DNA of 64,000 bases, taken from NCBI GenBank assembly GCA_028015205.1, contig JAPWFG010000023.1:2480001-2544000 (forward strand), given 5' to 3'. Made by a program: the position numbers and the translations under genes. Positions 60,801-64,000 of this stretch are shown one piece after another. This DNA is from Mytilisepta virgata. Lineage: Eukaryota; Mollusca; Bivalvia; Mytilida; Mytilidae. Numbering within the stretch: position 1 is the stretch's first letter; each line of letters begins with the position of its first letter. The notes under the pieces were generated by a model. It ran no database searches. It was not told the origin of the DNA and worked only from the letters and a program-made list of their open reading frames with translations.

Positions 60801-62929
60801 CCAAATATTCTACCAGGTAATGTTGATGGAAAGACGTCAATGTCCCCAAATCCCAATTTTTGATAATACAAAAGAACCTTATAAGCATCCTTGTTAAGAT
60901 ACTGGACCATTGTCAGCACTTTGTCTACACCCATCAATCGATGAAATTCGAACCACTCGATTAGACGCTGTGGATTTAGAGTTCCGTATGTAATTTTAGA
61001 ACACAATGCGATTTTGCCTTTCTCTCTTGTAGGAAAATGAACCGGGATCAGCGGCACTAACGCGGAACATTGTTTACCACGCTGCACAAGTGAAATGTAT
61101 GATGCGTTATTACCATATGGATTAAGACAATTATACTGTCGAGCTTCTAAAGGAGAATATCCAAAATCATTTTTTAAATTTGCTTCCGTCTTCCTGAATC
61201 CAATACCGTTAGAAATGCAACAATCAAATTGTTTGTTCTGAGATTCATCCCATACGTTGATAGAAATATTAGTAAATTTTTCCCAGTTTTCATTTGGGTT
61301 AGCGACAGCAGAATATAAATAGATATGTCCGACTGGTACCCTTGTCACAAAGTATAATCCAGCATGCATATGCTAAAAAAGAAAGCGAATATTTAGCACA
61401 AAGCTTATAACAGTGATTCATTAATCCCGTTTTAGCGTGCTCGCCTCGATGGCGAATTAAGCAATTGGCCAATTCTGAACAGACCTACTAGCGTTTTACG
61501 ACTAATAGATAAATTTCCGACCCGAAAACCTTAATATGTTTCGCTCCTATATTAACCATTCTATCTTCGGAAAAGTGTATACTTTCATGACATCCATGAG
61601 TAGTATTCCTTTAATATGCTGTTGCGTGGCCAATAATGCGAGCATATGTAGTAGCAATAGCCCTTTCAAGAAACTCATTTCCGGTATCACGATTCGGTAT
61701 CACGAGTCAAATTATAATATGAAGCAAGTTATTTCCGATACTTTATTTCTTCCGTTTCCGGTGAACAAAACTTTTTCTAGCTTTAGAATGTAGCACAATA
61801 TGGTCATATTCGCTTTAACAAATAAATTCACTTCGGATTGCATAATGGCTGCCCCAATTAAACAAAAACTTTTCTAAATGACCCATATGCTCCTATAGCG
61901 CTCGCTGCGCTCGCTATTAATATGCTGTTGGCGTGGCCAATGATGCGAGCACAGCAATAGCCCTTTCCAGAAACTCATTTCCGGTAACACGATTCTGACT
62001 CTAAAATTATAATTTGAAGCAAGTTATTTCCCTTACTTTACTTACTTCCGTTTCCGATGAACGAAACTTTTTCTAGCCTTAGTAAGCCATATTCACTTTA
62101 ACAAATAAATTCACTTCGGATTGCATAATGGCTGTCCCTATTAAAAAAGAAGACTTTTCTAAATGACCCATATGCTCCCATAGCACGCGCTGCGCTCGTA
62201 TTAATTAAGGATTGTTTTCAATTTTGGAACCGGTTACACGATATAACAAAATGGCGATCTCAATTTGACGAATCGTTACAAAAGTGAAACATATATATGG
62301 TTTTCTTGACAAAAATTAATTTGAAATTAGAAGAAAGATAAATATTGTTCGAAATATTTCCCTTTTTTATAAATGGTGTGCTCAGACGGCCCAAGCAAAT
62401 TTTGAATAAAAATAGCCTTTTGACTACATTAGTCACACTAATAAGCCACAGGGGCTCGTTTAGGGTTATCTAATGGGGTATACTATCAATGGCAGTTACT
62501 ATCCACTCCCACACAGCAATTTCCACTCCCACTCAACAAAATTGTTATGTGGGAGAGGATAGTAACTGTCATTGATAGTATACCCCAATAAATCACCCTA
62601 AACGAGCCCCTGTGGATAAGCCTGGTGAGATTATTAGCTATAGAGTGTGTTACTGTCCTAATACGGAGATTTATGGGGTCTACCATATATACTGAATGTA
62701 AAAAAATTGTAAAACAAAAAAAATCCCTTTCTTTCTACGCAGTTCGAAAAAGATATGTACTGTATGCTTAACCTACCACTTAATGACAAGTTACCTGTAG
62801 AATAATGCTGACGATTTCCTTGTCTTTCACAAAATTTTGAAAGATAATAAATCCAGTTGTCCAAAAAATAAGACATGCGAATATCTTTGAACACCGTCGG
62901 TACCTTGCCATACTCATGATACTGTTCAT
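54815..62929 (-). CDS. Glycosyltransferase family 92 protein, five exons
   Basis: Minus-strand exons 62929-62795, 61372-60802, 58390-58212, 57075-56858 and 54989-54815 have AG/GT borders and join in phase (0, 1, 0, 2) into 425 residues ending TGA. Residues 1-15 are basic and polar, and a single membrane span lies at about 16-31 (KIFACLIFWTTGFIIF), as in a type II Golgi enzyme. The GT92 (DUF23) domain starts near 165 (IALCSKITYGTLNPQRLIEW, FHRLMGVDKV), has the metal-binding IIDFDEYIV motif (D277, D279, E280) and closes with VVMHHYRECP (H379, H380). The family transfers galactose, for example C. elegans GALT-1 to core fucose; the acceptor here is unknown. The start is Met at 62929; an acceptor at 62965 implies a 5' leader intron. 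No key residue seems missing. Confidence 0.9.
56325..56660 (+). repeat. Dispersed repeat family A, copy 4 (longest)
   Basis: Starts near TTGGGTAGAGGTATAAGGGA and ends CCATTCTCTATTCTA. It lies in the last intron of the glycosyltransferase gene, opposite strand. Open frames at 56195-56571 run through it. Confidence 0.82.
57895..58045 (+). repeat. Small CAGGGGCGGATC-type fragment
   Basis: Ends with CCACCCCTTTCAAAAATCC then TTGATCCGCCCCTG, the inverse of a common GGGGCGGATC end, with GGGAATCCAGAGGGGTCGCC at the other side. Likely a worn short TIR element in an intron. Confidence 0.5.
58990..59650 (+). repeat. Direct repeat pair near a palindrome
   Basis: The block GTTTGAAGACAACCTTTGCC with ACACCCATGTGGAAT at about 59008-59050 is repeated at about 59608-59648, with TTTCTCTCATT before both. 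Two ends of one element, or two copies. Confidence 0.65.
59075..59190 (+). repeat. Palindrome 1 in glycosyltransferase intron
   Basis: Arms from TGTGAGATGAGACAATTCCA to GGTTCACATTTTC (59076-59113) pair with 59150-59189, and the centre (TCAGAAACGAGG...) folds again. Confidence 0.88.
59735..60028 (-). repeat. Foldback repeat family G, copy 2
   Basis: Inverse of 34642-34930, with the same order of TTCTTACACGAGTTCAAAGT, AGACGCTGAAT, TACTCGATTTT and CTGATTGGTCAAAG. Its ends pair within the copy too. Confidence 0.82.
60241..60470 (+). repeat. Palindrome 2, ~100-bp arms
   Basis: TTCCATCTGTAATGAGAGAA on the left and its near inverse TTTCTTTCATTACAGACTGA on the right bound arms that include ACAGAAAGATGTAAGATAGG and GGGATCACATTTTTTATGGT. 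Loop only a few bases. Foldback element in an intron. Confidence 0.88.
61612..62215 (+). repeat. ~305-bp tandem duplication
   Basis: Two diverged copies start TTAATATGCTGTTG and share GCGTGGCCAATAATGCGAGC, AAACTCATTTCCGGTA, TTCACTTCGGATTGCATAAT and CTAAATGACCCATATGCTCC; each ends in a CGCTGCGCTCG stretch. They lie in the first coding intron of the glycosyltransferase. Confidence 0.85.
62448..62616 (+). mobile_element. Palindromic MITE, ~60-bp arms
   Basis: Begins CCACAGGGGCTCGTTTAGGG and ends with the inverse (CCCTAAACGAGCCCCTGTGG). The arms continue through TATACTATCAATGGCAGTTA and GGATAGTAACTG. A loop of about 40 bp holds CCACTCCCAC words. Confidence 0.9.
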
Positions 62930-62964
62930 CAGAGTAAACAGTTCTGTTTTTTTCTGGTATATCA

Positions 62965-63487
62965 CTGCAATGAATTAAAGTAGCATATTGTTTTTATTGT
63001 GACATAAGGCAAATGCATGTAGGTGCCCCGTAAGTTACGTCAACTGAAACGGCAATCTCCCATGCAGAGTTGTCGGTCCTTGCTCTCTCTCGAGCACGGG
63101 AGATTGCTGAAACGGAATTAACGGGAGTCATGTGACCGAAAGCGGAATAAAAAAAGAACCAGAAGTAATTTGAATTCCGGATCCTTTCATGTATTTTCCA
63201 GGTCAAATCCATCACCAAAATCCAAAATTTTAGCCTAAAATCAAAGCTGAAATACCATAGATACTACAATTCTAGTAACTATTTAAATCATATAGAATGA
63301 AAATTATTTCTTTACCTGGTAAATTTTAATTGATTATGTAGATTAATTAAACCTGATAATGGTTGTGCAGTTATTGCTTATATTACAAAATATATTAATA
63401 AATGTCAGTTTTGTTGTGCCCGGATCCAATTTTGCATGCAGTTTCCCATGTTTGTGAATGCCAATTCTCGAATTTCCAAAAACGAGC
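62965..63487 (-). other. Upstream of glycosyltransferase gene
   Basis: On the minus strand a pyrimidine-poor TTCATTGCAG acceptor ends at 62965, so this is probably intron, with the first non-coding exon further up. GGCAATCTCC and GGAGATTGCT (63048 and 63108) form a short inverted pair. No other gene seen. Confidence 0.45.
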
Positions 63488-63665
63488 AACCGCCTCAGTG
63501 GTCTCGTGGTAGCGTGCTCGCGGCTTCGAGTGCGGAAGGTCGCGTGTTCGATCCCCGGCCGGGTCAAACCAAAGACATTAAAATTGGTATTTGCTGCCTC
63601 TCCGGCAAGCACGCGGCATCTAGAAGTAACCGGTATACCGGTCGGATCGGAGTCAGTTTACTGAA
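63488..63665 (+). mobile_element. SINE S1, 5' part
   Basis: tRNA-Gly-like head with GTGGTCTCGTGGTAGCGTGC and GTTCGATCCCCGGCCGGGTC, then GGTATTTGCTGCCTCTCCGG and GCATCTAGAAGTAAC. Truncated after GAGTCAGTTTACTGA with an A-rich end. Box A and box B are the best kept of the copies. From here to 64000 only AT-rich DNA is seen. Confidence 0.8.
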
Positions 63666-64000
63666 ATTAAAAAAAAAAGAACAACATCTCACGTACCTTT
63701 GTTTCTAGATTCGACTTTTAAGTCTTTTATTTAACAATTATTTAAAAAAAAAAAAACGTACAATTTATTTGACATAATCAATATTTTTAAACAACTTTAC
63801 TATGTCTTATCTGAAATGAGGTGTTATAAATTTTATCTTATGTAATGTGTTACACATAACATGTACTTGTTTTCCAGTGTATTTGATCATGTCAATAGAG
63901 ACATAATCTGTCAAATGATTATTGACTGTTGAAACTTGTTTGGTCACATCTCCCAAATAATGAATACTTCCTAAATAATATTTAAAAGCTATCAAGGAAG

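Noticed and set aside
62780..62965. Glycosyltransferase start at 62965
   Set aside because: That codon is GTG and follows a splice acceptor; the first in-frame ATG is at 62929.

Overview
This is metazoan nuclear DNA, AT-rich, with GT-AG introns and dense repeats. Three short C1q-domain genes, the repeat types and the intron style point to a bivalve mollusc, most likely a mussel (Mytilus or a close relative). That assignment rests on recognition of families; no search was run.

Layout. (1) 1-23172, plus strand: the 3' part of a large gene whose exons splice into one continuous 510-residue frame. It matches the C-terminal half of FIRRM (C1orf112/FLIP), partner of the FIGNL1 ATPase in recombination. 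Its introns hold at least six elements of one unusual design: a hairpin at the left end, GGCGTC-rich DNA next to it, a core of tandem repeats and a short inverted copy of the left end at the right. (2) 23173-28860: a repeat graveyard with two decayed LINE remnants on the minus strand, each split by a small palindromic or TIR element, and a short stray copy of the neighbouring gene. (3) 29024-30490, plus: an intronless 488-residue multi-pass membrane protein with 22 cysteines in about 67 residues. (4) 32764-42382: three secreted coiled-coil plus C1q genes (one minus, two plus), each of two exons with a phase-1 intron at the same place. (5) 42383-54800: gene-poor DNA with satellites, SINE/LINE-like repeats and a 1.56-kb element with 22-bp perfect terminal inverted repeats. 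(6) 54815-62964, minus: a complete five-exon GT92-family glycosyltransferase of 425 residues, with several long palindromes in its introns. (7) 62965-64000: intergenic or upstream-intron DNA with a tRNA-derived SINE.

The genes do not form a pathway. The C1q trio is a local family expansion, probably of secreted lectin-like recognition proteins. FIRRM and the glycosyltransferase are single genes. Most of the 64 kb is transposon-derived, and the most unusual material lies in the FIRRM introns.
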